DNA of 64,000 nucleotides. Origin: Heterohyrax brucei. Taxonomy: Eukaryota > Chordata > Mammalia > Hyracoidea > Procaviidae. Each line of letters begins with the position of its first letter. The first letter of the stretch is position 1. Below the pieces are notes generated by a model that saw only the letters and a program-made list of their open reading frames with translations, was not told the origin of the DNA and searched no databases. The stretch lies in NCBI GenBank assembly GCA_028571685.1, contig CM053143.1, positions 9,911,501 through 9,975,500 on the forward strand, written 5' to 3'. Of this stretch, positions 21,497 through 33,129 are shown piece after piece. The position numbers were made by a program, and so were the translations under genes.

Positions 21497-22384
21497 AATG
21501 CAGCAAAGCAAAATAAAAATTATGCAAGCTATTCAAACTGATGGAACATCAACGATCTGAAATCCAGCAGACCAACAACAAAATTAGAGAATTACACAAT
21601 TCAATTCAAAGCCAAAAGAACAGAACTGAGGAGGTTGAAGTTAGACTTAGTGACCCTGAGGACAGAGCAAAGGACACCAGCATTTGTGAGGTGAAATCAG
21701 AGAAAAGCTAAAAGAAAAATAAAGAAGCATTAAGAAACACATGGGACTCTATTAAAGAGGAATAATCTATGATTAATTGGAGTTCCTGAACAGGGAGGCA
21801 TAGCTGAAAACACAGAGTATCACTAAGTTGTTGACAGAAAACTTCTGTGAAATTATGAAAGAAGAGAACATAGATATCCAAGATGTGTATTGAGTAGCAC
21901 AAAAAATGGATCCCAAAAGAAAGACACACAAGATATAGTACAATCAAGCTTAATAAAATGAAATGTAAACAGTTTCTCTTAAAGGTAACAAGGCTCAACT
22001 CAAAGCTAATGTTCATAGGCTTTTGTCTGACTTCTCATCAGAAATGATTTTGGCACGGAGGTAGAGGGATGACACATGCAAAGCCTGAAGAAGAAAAAAC
22101 TTTCAACTAGGAATTACATATCCTGCAAAGCTGTCTTTCAAATGTGCAGATGAAATTATGACATTTTCAGATAAACAGAAGCTTAGGGGCTTTGTAACAA
22201 ACCAAACCAAAGCTACAAGAAATACTGAAAGAACCAGTAAGTATATATCTAAGGAGGCAATGCAGAACACAGCGTCCAGAAACCTACTCAGATAGAGAAG
22301 TCACAAAACTCGATCACAGCTACAATATTAAAAGAAGGGAACCAGTTATCATATCATGAAAACCATGACACCATCACACCACAA

Positions 22385-22406
22385 GCCAGCCAAGTGCCGT
22401 CCAGTC
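22385..22406 (-). mobile_element. Ultrashort RTE/SINE 3'-tail insertion
   Basis: About 22 bp extra to the L1 inter-ORF sequence: minus-strand GACTGGACGGCACTTGGCTG and flanking tail. The hairpin is only partly present. I see no clear target-site duplication. Confidence 0.6.
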
Positions 22407-22699
22407 GGAAGGGGATACATATTATGATAGTCATAGTCCTTTCAGATAGAGAGGAAGTTAGAAAGATATGCAGAAGTTAAAATTGAGTATAAACTAAGAA
22501 AATCAAGGGGAACCATAGGGGTAGTCACAAAGCACAATGACAATTCAACATACAAAAACAAGAAATATAGTACAGCAGTCTCAGCATAAGCAAAACAAAC
22601 ACTGAAAAAGATGAAAAGTCAACACATAAAGAAGAATGACTCAGAACAGAATATTCAGAGCAATAGAGAAAACACCAATGTAAAGATAAATACATCAAA

Positions 22700-24749
22700 A
22701 TGACAACACTAAACACATACCTTTCAATAATTACACTGACTGTAAACAGTCTGAATGCTTCAATAAAGAGACAAATGATGTCCTGGATCAAAACACATGA
22801 CCTGTCTTTACTTTGCTTACATGAAACATGCCTTAAACTTAAAGACATGAGCAAACTGAAAATTAAAGGATGGAATAATATATACCGAGCTAACAATGTA
22901 CAAAGAAGAGCAGGCGTGACAATACTAATCTAGCAAAAGTAGATTTTAAAGTAAAATCCACCATCATGGACAAGGATGGTCACTATTTATTGCTGAAAGA
23001 TTGAATACACAAGCAGGATCTAACATTAAATATTTATGCACCCAATACCAGGGCATCCAAAAACATTTAACAAACAATGACTACATCGAAAAATGAGATA
23101 GATCATGCCACAATAATAGTAGGAGATTTCAATACCCTATTTTCAGTAATGGACAGATAATCCAGAAAAAAAATCTCAGTAAAGACACAGAAAATCTTGT
23201 AGTGGCAATAAATCAACCAGACCTCATGAACATTTACAGAATCTTATATTCATCAGCAGATAAATACACCTTCATCTTCAATGTACATGGAATATTTTCC
23301 AGAATAGACAACGTCTTAGGACATAAAGCAAATCTCAACAAAATCCAAACTATTGATTATTGCAAAGTATCTTCTTAGACTACAAAGCAATACAAGTGGA
23401 AATCAATAGCAGAAAAAACAGAGATAGAAATTGGAACTGATGGAAACTGAACAACACCTTGCTCAAAAAGCCATAGGATATAGAAGAAATGAAGGATGAA
23501 ATAAAGAAATTTCTGTAATCAAGAATGAAATCAAGAATGAAAACATAGCCTACCAGAACCTGTGGGATACAGCCAAAGCAGTGCTCAGAGATAAATTTCT
23601 CTCTACAAATGCATAAGAAAGGAAGGAAGAAAGGACCCAAATCAAAGAATTAACCTTACAGCTTGAACAAATAGAAAGAGAAGAACCCTTCAGGCAGCAA
23701 AAGAAAACAGATAACAATGATTAGGGCAGAATTAATGAATTCAAGAATAAGAGAACAGTTGAAAAAAGTAACAAAACCAAAAGCTGATGTTTTGGAAGGA
23801 TAAACAAATTGATAAACCACTGGCTAAACTTACAAAAGAAAAATAGGAGAGAAAAAAATAACTCAAATGAAAAATGAGAGGAGAGATGTCACAACAGACC
23901 CAGCTGAAATCAAAAGTATCATAAGAGAATACTATGAAAGACTGCACTCCAACAGATTTGAAAACCTAGAGGAAATGGACAAATTTGTAGATTCATGTCA
24001 TCTGCCAGAGTTGTCACAAGAAGTTGAACAATTTAATAAACCCATCACAAAGCAAGAGATTGAAAGAGCCATCAAAAAACTACCAATCAAAAAAAATCCT
24101 CTCCCAGATGGCTTCACTGGAGAATTCACCCAAGTTTTAGAGAAAAATTTACTCCAACAGTACGGAGACAATTTTACATCATAGAAATGAACAGAATACT
24201 CGCAAATTCACCCTATGAAACCAGCATAGCCCTGATCCCAAAGCTAGGGAAAGATTCCACACAAAAGGAAAATTATATACCAATATCACTCATGAACCTA
24301 GATGCAAAAATCTTCAGCAAAATCCTTGCCAAATAGAATTCAACAATATATCAAAAAATAATTCATCATGACCAAGTGGGATTTATACCACATCATAGGA
24401 ACAATATGATGACCCACATAAATAATACAAAAGATAAGAGTCACCTGATTTGATCCAGTAATCCCACTGCTCAGAATATATCCTACAGAAACAAAGGCTA
24501 TCACACCAAACAGATACATGCACATGAATGCTTATTGTAGCACAGTTCACAGCAGTAAAAAGATGGAATCAACCCAGATACCCAACAACAGATGAATGGA
24601 TAAACAAACTATGTTGCATATACTCAATGGAAAACTATGTAACGATAAAGAACAGTGATGATTTTAGGAAGCATCTCATAATCTGGTTTCAGCTGGAAGA
24701 TATTACGCTGAATGGAATCTGTCAGTGGTACTATGACAAATAGTGTGTG
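22700..24749 (+). pseudogene. L1 ORF2 pseudogene with internal deletion
   Basis: The first 78 codons are open: MTTLNTYLSIITLTVNSLNA, with the endonuclease motif drifted to CLHETCL (canonical CxQETHL). A 105-codon frame at 23867-24184 covers the linker to the RT domain. After the deletion, the C-terminal 'RWNQPRYPTTDEWINKL' block is open at 24528-24743. The RT catalytic core is gone. Confidence 0.85.
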
Positions 24750-25747
24750 GGATCCCTACCATAAGGACTTAAAAATAGACTCATATACAGAAGAAAAGAC
24801 TCTTTGATGGTTGCAAGGGAGGCGAGGGAGGGAAAGGGCTGGTCATAGATTAGATGATAGAAATTTGTTTGGTTGAAAGCAGTGACAGCATACAGTAGTA
24901 AGAAGATCAACTGGACATCAGCCTAAACTGAAAATTCTTCTACTCTTAACCCTGTACTGCAAGGACAGATTAGCAGTGGTGGGGATCTGGGGACCATGAT
25001 CTCAAGGGACATCGAGATCAATTAGCAAAACTAGCCTATTTCTAAGAAAGTCTTCTGCACCTCATATTGGTCAGTGGCGTCAGTGGTCTTAAAAGCCAGC
25101 AAGCTACCATCTGAAGTATATCAAATGGTCCCAACTCAGCTAAAACAGATGATTTCCATGAACAACAAAGAACAACAAAGGGAAAAAGGGCCCATGAGAC
25201 AGAAGGACCCATGTGAATGGGTAACTGTACCAACATGTTGCCAGAAGAACCAGATGGTTCCTGACCACCACCAAAGACAGCTGTGATTGGGCACACAAAG
25301 TCTAGTCCCAGTGGCAACATGAGAAAAAGAGGGGTGCATCTCAAGAACGTCACTAAAAGACCACAGTTGATGGTCTGGAGGCCTGGGAGTTCCCCTGGGA
25401 GCATGGCCTCTAGACCTGCTGCACTTGACCGGAAAACATTACTGCAGTCAGCTCTTCAGACAGGAACTTACTGGACTTGGGGACTCAGCGTGATCATATG
25501 GTGTGTGTACTTTCTGCTTCTATGAATCTATAGGATGCTGTCCTACTGAGTAGCCTCTTACTAGAAGGGAGAGGAAAGATTGGAGAGGAGGGGACACGAG
25601 ATTGTTAAGAGGATATGGTATGCACAGAACGGAAAGGAGGGGTGTGCTGTCACCAGGGAAGAAGAGCAGAAGGAGCTACAGGTAGGCAGGCATGCAAATG
25701 TAATTTGGATTGTATAGTTTCACTAAATAATAATAGAAAAATAAAAT

Positions 25748-25812
25748 AAAATCCATTGCCCTCATGCTGATTCTGACTCATAGCAACCATGATAACTGTC
25801 TACAGAGGTTCG
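25748..25812 (-). mobile_element. AfroSINE-type SINE, 3' part
   Basis: On the minus strand only the tail and hairpin part ('CTATGAGTCAGAATCAGC') and a little of the middle remain. It lies exactly between two L1s of opposite orientation and may mark a deletion joint. Confidence 0.7.
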
Positions 25813-25849
25813 ACTAGTGTTAGAGAGAAGATAGGTGAGATTTATCCTC

Positions 25850-26721
25850 TTTAACTCTAGAAGGCAGAAAGATTCTGGTAGAATATATTTTCCTCCTCAT
25901 TTGATTCTGTGAATTCTTTATTCCATCCTTGATTTCTTCTATAACCCAGTAGTTCTTCTGCAAGGTGTTGTTCAGTTTCTGTGTTTGATTTTTTTCCTTC
26001 CCTTTTTCTGTTATTGAGTTCTATTTCTGTGGCTTTATAGTCTGTAGAGGTGTCCAGTAATATTTCAGTGCTTTGAATTTTGTTAGGGCTTGTTTTATGG
26101 CCTCATACCTGTTGTATTCTGAAATGTTCCAGTTGCACTGGAAAGGAAGGGATACTTGGCTGCTGTCAGTTGAAGGTCCTCTAGATGTCTACAAGGTCGA
26201 GTTGGTTGATTGCGGTATTGAGATCTTTTGTGTCTTTACTGAGCTTCTTTCTGGATGTTCTGTCCTTCACCAAAAGTGGTGTGTTAGTCTCCTACTATTA
26301 TTGTGGATCTATTTCTCTTTTCAATGGAGTTAGAGTTTCCTTCACATATATGGGAGCTCTATCACTGGTTGTGTTAATATTTAATATGGTTATATATTTT
26401 TAGGGTATTGAATCTTTAAGCATTATATTGTGTCTTGCCTTATCCAATGTGGTAGGTTTTACTGTAAAGTCTATTTTACCAGAAATTAATATTGCCTCTC
26501 CTGCTCTTTTTTTGAGCATTGTATAATTAATATATTTTTGTTCATCCTTTGAGTTTTGGTTTGCTTTTGTCTTCTCATCTATGGTGTGTCTCCCATAGAC
26601 AGCATATAGATGGATTTTTTTTTTTTTTTACCTAATCAGTCATTCTCCATCACTTTATTGGTGCATTTAATCCACATGCATTTAGTGTAATTATTGATAG
26701 CTATGAGTTTAGTGCTGTCAT
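25850..26721 (-). pseudogene. L1 ORF2 N-terminal pseudogene
   Basis: On the minus strand the ATG at 26721 starts a degenerate MTALN-like sequence followed by endonuclease coding remnants. The frame is closed by many stops. Nothing of RT motifs 3-7 is present. Confidence 0.7.
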
Positions 26722-26950
26722 TTTGATGCCCTATTTTGTGCATTGTACACAATTCCTCTATTCTACTTAATTTTTTTACTGGGTCATTTTCCTTTATGTA
26801 GTTTCTTTTCATATTTTTCATTGTTGTTGGTTTTGTATTTTCTGAGACTTCATATTTTTCTTTTTTGTTTTGTTTTGATGTGTAGGATTGTTAATTTCCT
26901 TTGTGGTCATCTGAGTAGTTACCCCTATTTTTGTGTTACTTTAATTTCTT

Positions 26951-27175
26951 ATATATATATACACACATGTACATATACATATACACACACATATATGTAT
27001 TTTATTATGACTGAATGAAAATGTACATTCTCATATAAATTCGTGAGTTCACCTATATGCAGCTCCCACTGCTCTCCCTGCCCAGTGACAGCACACTCTT
27101 CCTCTCTGCTCCATACATGCCCTATCCTCCCAACAGTCTCCTATCCCCTCCTCTCCACCCACTCCCCTTATCCCT
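26951..27175 (-). mobile_element. L1 3'-end insert with (TA)n/(CA)n tail
   Basis: About 175 bp of minus-strand L1 3' UTR end ('ATTATGACTGAATGAAAATG' onward, in plus-strand reading) is inserted in the L1 at 25813-29528. The tail side carries a TA/CA/TG microsatellite at 26951-26998. The open frame at 27043-27240 is an artefact of this UTR. Confidence 0.75.
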
Positions 27176-27249
27176 GTTTTTCTAAATTTCAACCAGTCTT
27201 TATAATTTCTTTGTATTGTTTTGAGTTGCTGTCTATATGACTGATGTAT

Positions 27250-28458
27250 GGCTCCATTATTTGTCCTCTTTTTTGTTATAATGATGTCATTTCTTATATA
27301 ATGACATCTGTTTCCATATTTTCAGTGTTTTAATTCTGATTTATTTTTGTGGTTTCCCTATCAGAGTTGATATCCAGTGGCTCTCTTCTCAGTTCTAGTC
27401 TTGGGTTGTTATCTGGTTTTATTAATTTTCTAACTGTAATATTTTTGTAATTTTGGTTTGGTTTTTGTAAATTTCTGTTTATCTGGAAATGTCCTAATTT
27501 CATCATCATGTCTAAGATGCAATTTCGATGAATATCTAATTCTTGACTGAGAACTTTTTTCCTTCAAGGCTTTGTGTATGTTATCCCATTGCTGTCTTGT
27601 CTGCATGGTTTCTGCTAAATAGCCTGAGCTTAGTCTTAATGGTTCTCCTTTGTAGATTTATCCTGAAAGCCAAAGAAAAGTCACTTCCTTCAATTCAAAT
27701 CTGACTAATGGTGGCCCTATTGGGGTCCATATAGTTCGTGAGAAGAATCTGGTAGATTTAACTGCTGAACTTTTGGTTAGCAGACATAGCAGGTAACCAC
27801 TATGCCATCAGGGTTTCCATTTCATTTCTCTCTAGCTGCTTTTTAAAAGTTTATCTTTATCTTAGTTTTGGCAAATTTGATTGTAGTACACCTTGGTGTC
27901 TATCCTTTGGGATCCACCTTGTGTGGCATTCAATGACATATTCTCACTTTTCACGACATCAGGGATGTTTTCTATCAACAAATCTTCAACAAGTCTCTGC
28001 ATTCTTTTGCTATTCTTCCCTGCGCTGGTACCCCAGTTACTTGTTAACTATTCCTCCTGGTAAAGTCCCACATAACTTTTAGTGTTTCTTGATTTTTTTT
28101 TAAATCTTTTATCTGATTTTTCATCAAACATGTTGGTGTCACACGCTTGACTTTCAATCTTACTAGTTCAGTCTTTCACTGCCTCAATTCTGCTTCTTTG
28201 ACATTCTGTTGAATTACCTAATTTTGTAATCTTACTGTTAATCTTCTGAATTTCTACTTCCTGCCTCTGTGTGCTTTCTTGCATCCTGTTCAATTTGTCA
28301 TTAGTTCTACTGAATTTTGTTTCATCTCCTTTCTGATCTCTTAACAGAGTTATAAATATTAACCTTTTGTATTTGGCTTTGGCTGGCATTCTACCTCTGG
28401 AAATTCCAAGAAGTTCTCTTAGTCTGGAAAATTTCTTGATTCTTTGTTTTGAGAGCAT
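27250..28458 (-). pseudogene. L1 ORF1 pseudogene
   Basis: The first 96 codons (28168-28458) are open and start MLSKQRIKKFSRLRELLGIS. They contain a polar coiled-coil-like region ending 'INSKITKLGNSTECQRSRIE'. The downstream RNA-binding part is frameshifted and split by a SINE at 27690-27818. Confidence 0.7.
27690..27818 (-). mobile_element. AfroSINE-type SINE
   Basis: Minus-strand copy with a diverged 3' tail and a clear tRNA-like head ('TTTTGGTTAGCAGAC' and 'CACTATGCCATCAGGG' as complements). It is inserted in L1 ORF1. Confidence 0.75.
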
Positions 28459-29528
28459 TTTGAAGCCATCATGGTCTGCCCCTTTAAGTGATTTGATGCT
28501 AACAGCTGACTCTGAGCCATCAATAGTAAGTTATTGTGTTTATTTATGTTTGTTTGCTATGTGCTACCTTCTTGTTTTACTTTGTTTTGGAATACCCAAG
28601 CAGGGTGGTAGTGTGTGCTAGTTTGGTTATCGGTGCCTTTGGAGCTGTAACATCTGTCACCAGATGGCTGGAGCTGTTGGTAGGCAAGGAATCCCAGGAG
28701 TCTATTCACTTTTCTTGTACAGGTTCAGCTCAGGTGTCTAGGTAGTCAGTCACCAAGTATGTAATGCTGACTCTCACCTAAATTCCCAGACGAGCAGAGG
28801 TGATTGGTGTAGACACAGGTACCTGGCTCCAAGCACTGGATAAGGCAATGGACTGACAATCATCCCTGAGTGTCTGTGAGGCTGGCATGTCCCCTTATTT
28901 CTGATTCTAGTTGAAGGAACTGTTTCTGCTCTGAATTTCCAGGTCAGGGAGTTGACATCTTTTTTTCTTCCTTCCTCCAGTTTGTTAAATTGTTTCCTCT
29001 CTGAGTCTAGGAAAATAGTTCACAGCATGGGTAAGGAATACTAGTTCTGTACCAGGTAATGGTGTCAAACTCCACAAATAGGTACAGTGAGGAGAAGGGA
29101 AGAAGAAGCAGTGAGAAAAAGGAGAGAAGATTATCTCAAAGGAAAATTTTAGATCTCCATGTGTGGTAGCTCAGACACAAGCCACTTAGCTTTTAGTGAT
29201 CAAATGTGTCATTATTCACTGGTTCTGGAGATGGGAATATACTCTGCTCTGCTAAGTCTCTTCTGCTGAGGAGTATGCACTCAGAATGCCACTGCTCTGT
29301 TCACCTCTTTGGCTGCAGCCAATTCTTGTCAGGTCAATTCTGGCTAGTCCTAGGTACTTCTAGATCTACTCTCTCTTCTCTGTCACTCAGTCCAATTTTT
29401 CTCAACTTTCCCTTTGATGTTCAGGGGTCCTAGGATGCCACATATCATCAATTTACTTGTTCTTTTGGGTCTCTGTTATAAGAGGTATCACAGGAAGCAT
29501 ATAACTACTCTGCCATCTTGGTCCCATC

Positions 29529-30604
29529 TTCTCTGGGTGCCCAATTATGGGTGAAGATTTAAATTATAGTGAAATACTTCAAATGTAAAGAGACTTTATC
29601 TAGAAGGAAGAGAGCTACCAAAACACTTCTAAGGCTTACGTGACAAGAAGGATCCCAGATAACCAAGAAATTTGTGCTCAGCTTGGAGCCTAAAGGTTGA
29701 TGTTTTGAACCCACTTAGTGTCTCCACAGAAGAAAGGCCTGGAGAACTACTTCTATAAAGATTACAAGAGAATTCGATAGCACAGTTCTACTCTGTAACA
29801 TGTGAGGTCTCCATGGGCCTAGAGGTCAACTTCAGCAGCTAATAATCATAACAAGCAATAAGAATGGGCTGTGTCAGTGTGAATATGCTCAATGTGAATA
29901 TGCTGAGTCTGTTTCAAGACAGGGAAGTCTGGAAGCAAGAGCCTACAACAGAAAAGTTTGTGCATTTTAGCCTGGAAAAAAGAATGAAGTGTTAATTATC
30001 TTTAAGTTCCCAAAACACATCCACCTGGGGCAGAATAGGTCAGATCCCTGATACTCCTTTGAGACTCGACTTAGTCTAAGTTCTAGAGAAATAAATGTAC
30101 TTAATTTTGCTCTTTAAGCCAGTTACAGGAAATCTTAAAAGCTAGATATGGAGAAAAATGGACCAAAAGAGTAAGTACCCCTGCCTGCAAAATCTCCATC
30201 TCAGATGAATGACATTGAGTCCTATTGCTCTTGAATAATAGTCCCATTATTACAATTACAACAACCTCTCATTTGAATAGCATTTTGTCATTTACAAAGC
30301 TTTTTTGTTTTTGTTTTTTTACATATATTAAATGGAAATTAAACTGAAAGGAGCCTAACAAATTGAGGAATGACAGAACTCTGGCTTCTGAAAATAGCCA
30401 GAGAGATGGAAGTTTATATGCCATCAGCACTGTCCTGTAACCTCTTCACTTTTATCCAGTCATGCAGCAAAGACAAGAATTTTAGGTGAAATAAACAGCA
30501 ATAGATCTTACACCTATCAAAGGACATCATTTATGTGAAATCTGGCTTTGTTCATAAAGTTAAAACTCAGGGTCTGAATACCCTTCCTGCCATCTTTGAT
30601 AAAT
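29529..30604. other. Unassigned, apparently single-copy DNA
   Basis: No repeat family or gene is recognised. A short tandem repeat, 'GTGAATATGCT' twice, sits at about 29879-29904. A T-run lies at 30302-30320. There is no open frame of note. Confidence 0.45.
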
Positions 30605-31535
30605 CAATTCTTTCTTTCTTTCTTTCCTTTTTTTTTAAATTGTGATTAAGTGAAAGTATACAATCCAAATTAAATTTGCATGCCCCTCTATCTGCAGCTC
30701 TTTCTGCTCTCCTTGCCCAGTGACAGCACACTTCTTTTTGTTCAATGTATGTCATATCCTCTTAACAATCCCATGTCCCCTCATCTCTCTTCTAGTAAAA
30801 AGCCAGTAGGACAGCATCCTATAGATTCCTAGAACTGTAAAGTACACACACCATATGGTCACATTGTGTCCCCAAGTCCAGTCCATTCCTGTCCAAAAAA
30901 GTTGATCTCAGTAATGTTTTCTGGTCAGGTGCAGCAGCAGGCCTAGGGGCCATGACACCAGGGGAACCTCCATGCCACCAGACCATCAGTTTTGGTCTTT
31001 TTGTGAAGTTATTTAGGTGCAGCCCTCTTTTTCTCATGTTGCCACTGGGACTAGACATTGTGCGCCCCATCATGGCTGTCTTTGGTGGTGGCCAGGAACC
31101 ATTTAGTTCTTCTAGTCACATGCCGATGCAGTCACTGATTCATATGGGTCCTTCTGTTTCTTGAGCTCTTTTTCCCTCATTTCCTTGTTGTTCTTGGTGA
31201 TCTCTGTTCCTGCTGAGTTGGACCATTTGGTCTACCTCAGATGATAGCTTGCTGGCTTTTAAGACCCCAGACACCACTTACCAATACGGGGTGCAGAAGA
31301 CTCTCTTAGTAATAGGCTAGTTATGCCAGTTGGTCTCAATGTCACCTGAGAGTATGGTCCCCGGACCCCCACTCTATCCTTGCAATACTGGGTTAAGATT
31401 AGAAGAGTTTTCAGTTTATGTTGAAGCCCAGTTAAGTCGATCTTCTCTCTACTGTGTGCTGTCACTGCTTTCTTCTAACCATATTTCTATCAACTGTATA
31501 TGACCAGCCCTGTCCCTCCCTCCCATTCCTTGCTG
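30605..31535 (-). mobile_element. L1 3' UTR, 5'-truncated
   Basis: In plus-strand reading it begins with a (TTTC)n and poly(T) tail (30608-30640), then the terminal 3' UTR complement, and runs to the start of the 3' UTR (about 31535). It matches 35484-36420 along its full length. It has no coding part; the short open frames within it are UTR artefacts. Confidence 0.9.
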
Positions 31536-32570
31536 ATAAATCAGTTTCTGATATTCATTCAAGACTTATCTTAGACAGCCTTTCATTAAAATTATTTTTT
31601 ATGTCTCAGTTGAACTTAAGCCAAGACTGCTGACATTTAGGCTCTTGATGCTTAGCTGGCAGGCTGTGATCTCCCAGGAGTATGGGTAGAAGACAGTCTG
31701 TAAAGAAATTTCACTGTGTGACAGGATAAAGTAATGGGAATAACCAGGAGGTGGACATTACTCTGCTCCATGCACCATCCTAGGTACTTCGGATGTATAA
31801 AGGAAACAGAAAGAGATATGTTCGTTGCTCTCATAGTGTTTACTTTCAAGAGGAGACCAAAAAGAGATGGACAGTACATCACACAGTCTCACAGATGAGT
31901 GTAAACAGTAGTTGTGAATTTTGAGTGGTTGGTTAAGGTAGAGTGAAGCATAAGGTTACTGTGAATGTAGTGGTCCTGTGTGTTACATGGAAAATCCATG
32001 TGGATGTTGAAATTGCCCAGGATGTAATAGCTGAATGTCAAAGATATCATAGAAGGAGAGCAGCCTTTAGCAAAAGTTGGTCAGTGACTGTTTGGTCCAT
32101 AGCATAAACCTTTTAAAGAAAAGTCTATTACAAGAAGGATTTACGGTCTGGAAGCAAAAATAGGAAATTAGAAATATATCAATCCTATCTCATACCCTGA
32201 GGCTAAGGAGCTTAGGAGAACAAGGAGTCAATACTTGAGAATGCTACAGGAGAACTGTCATGTTCAAGGGATAATCACATTTATATGAACACCAAGACAA
32301 CCAGATACAAGAGCTGGATGGCTTGGGGCCAGCAATTCCAAGTACACAGTGAAATAATTTAGGTTTCATAAAGCGAGGACAGATAAGGGAAAGTAAAATA
32401 TTATTGGGATGGGAACTTATACTTTGAGTGTTGACTGATGAAAAGACAGATTTATTCAATTACTTAAAAATTTAATAAACATTAAATATCCATGGGTTCT
32501 AATGCTGATGATACAGAGGGGAACGCAAGTTCTATTTCATTGTAGGTAGTATAAGTAGAGTGACTAATAG
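31536..32570. other. Unassigned DNA, possibly with a worn ancient repeat
   Basis: The part 31640-31890 has the feel of an ancient mammalian interspersed repeat ('CACCATCCTAGGTACTTCGG', 'GTGTTTACTTTCAAGAGG'), but I cannot assign it. The remainder shows no feature. Confidence 0.4.
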
Positions 32571-32574
32571 CACT

Positions 32575-32760
32575 TGCTTTAAATTCTGGCTACAATCCTC
32601 ACAAGCTGTGAGACTTTGAGAAAGTCTGTCGACATTTCTGAGCTCTGGTTATCTCATCTATAAAACATAATATATCCTCATAGTAAGTCTATGATGACAT
32701 CACACAAATTAGTCTATTCAGACATTCCTAGAGATACAGTAAGTGCTGTGAAACTACAAA
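32575..32760 (+). mobile_element. MIR SINE
   Basis: MIR order is visible: 'AAGCTGTGAGACTTTGAG', then 'TTTCTGAGCTCTGGTTATC', then 'TCATCTATAAAACATAATA', then the 'GTAAGTGCTGTG' end. It is highly diverged, as expected for this old family. Confidence 0.75.
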
Positions 32761-32854
32761 ATATTGGGGAACAAACAAGTTAATCCCAGACAGCAGCAAT
32801 GTTACTAAGAATATAAGGAGAGACAGAACCCATAATGTAAAGAGCCACTGACAG

Positions 32855-33090
32855 CTTAGTGCAGTGTTGGGGAGTCAAGGGCTCTGGCATTTGACTACCT
32901 TAGTTCAGATCTGGACTCCACACCACCAAACGTACAACAATGGACAAGTTTTTAAAGATGTATGTCTCTATTTATTCATCTCTTAAATGAGGATAAACAT
33001 AGCAACACTTATGTTTTATGGTTGTTTTAGGGAATTAAGCAAGTTAACACTTACTTGTAACTTTCTTAGAAGTGTGCCAGAAATACAGTG
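32855..33090 (+). mobile_element. MIR SINE, second copy
   Basis: The block order is the tRNA-like start 'GGGCTCTGGCATTTGACTAC', then 'AGTTCAGATCTGGACTCC', 'ACAAGTTTTTAAAGATG', 'TTCATCTCTTAAATGAGG', and the core tail. Confidence 0.75.
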
Positions 33091-33129
33091 ATTGTACTAT
33101 ATGAGCAGTGATTTCTTTGGGTTCAACAA

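Larger units (their letters stand above)
21380..25745 (+). mobile_element. L1 LINE, 5'-truncated, large internal deletion
   Basis: It begins inside ORF1 ('AAACTATGAGAGGCTGAA'), runs through ORF1, the inter-ORF region, ORF2 from 22700 and the 3' UTR, and ends in an A/T-rich tail at about 25745. Between 24449 and 24450 about 1.7 kb of ORF2 (RT core to near the C-terminus) is missing, judged against 17650-19380. Two tiny SINE-tail inserts lie in it (21461 and 22385). Confidence 0.88.
25813..29528 (-). mobile_element. L1 LINE, minus strand, complete 5' side but no 3' side
   Basis: Read on the minus strand it begins at about 29528 with the signature GGACCAAGATGGCAGAG. A 5' UTR (to about 28500), ORF1 (from an ATG at 28458) and ORF2 (ATG at 26721) follow. 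It stops within the endonuclease/RT linker near 25813. An L1 tail is inserted at about 26950-27175 and a SINE at 27690-27818. Losing the 3' side while keeping the 5' end implies a later deletion, because failed L1 insertions lose the 5' side. Confidence 0.85.
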
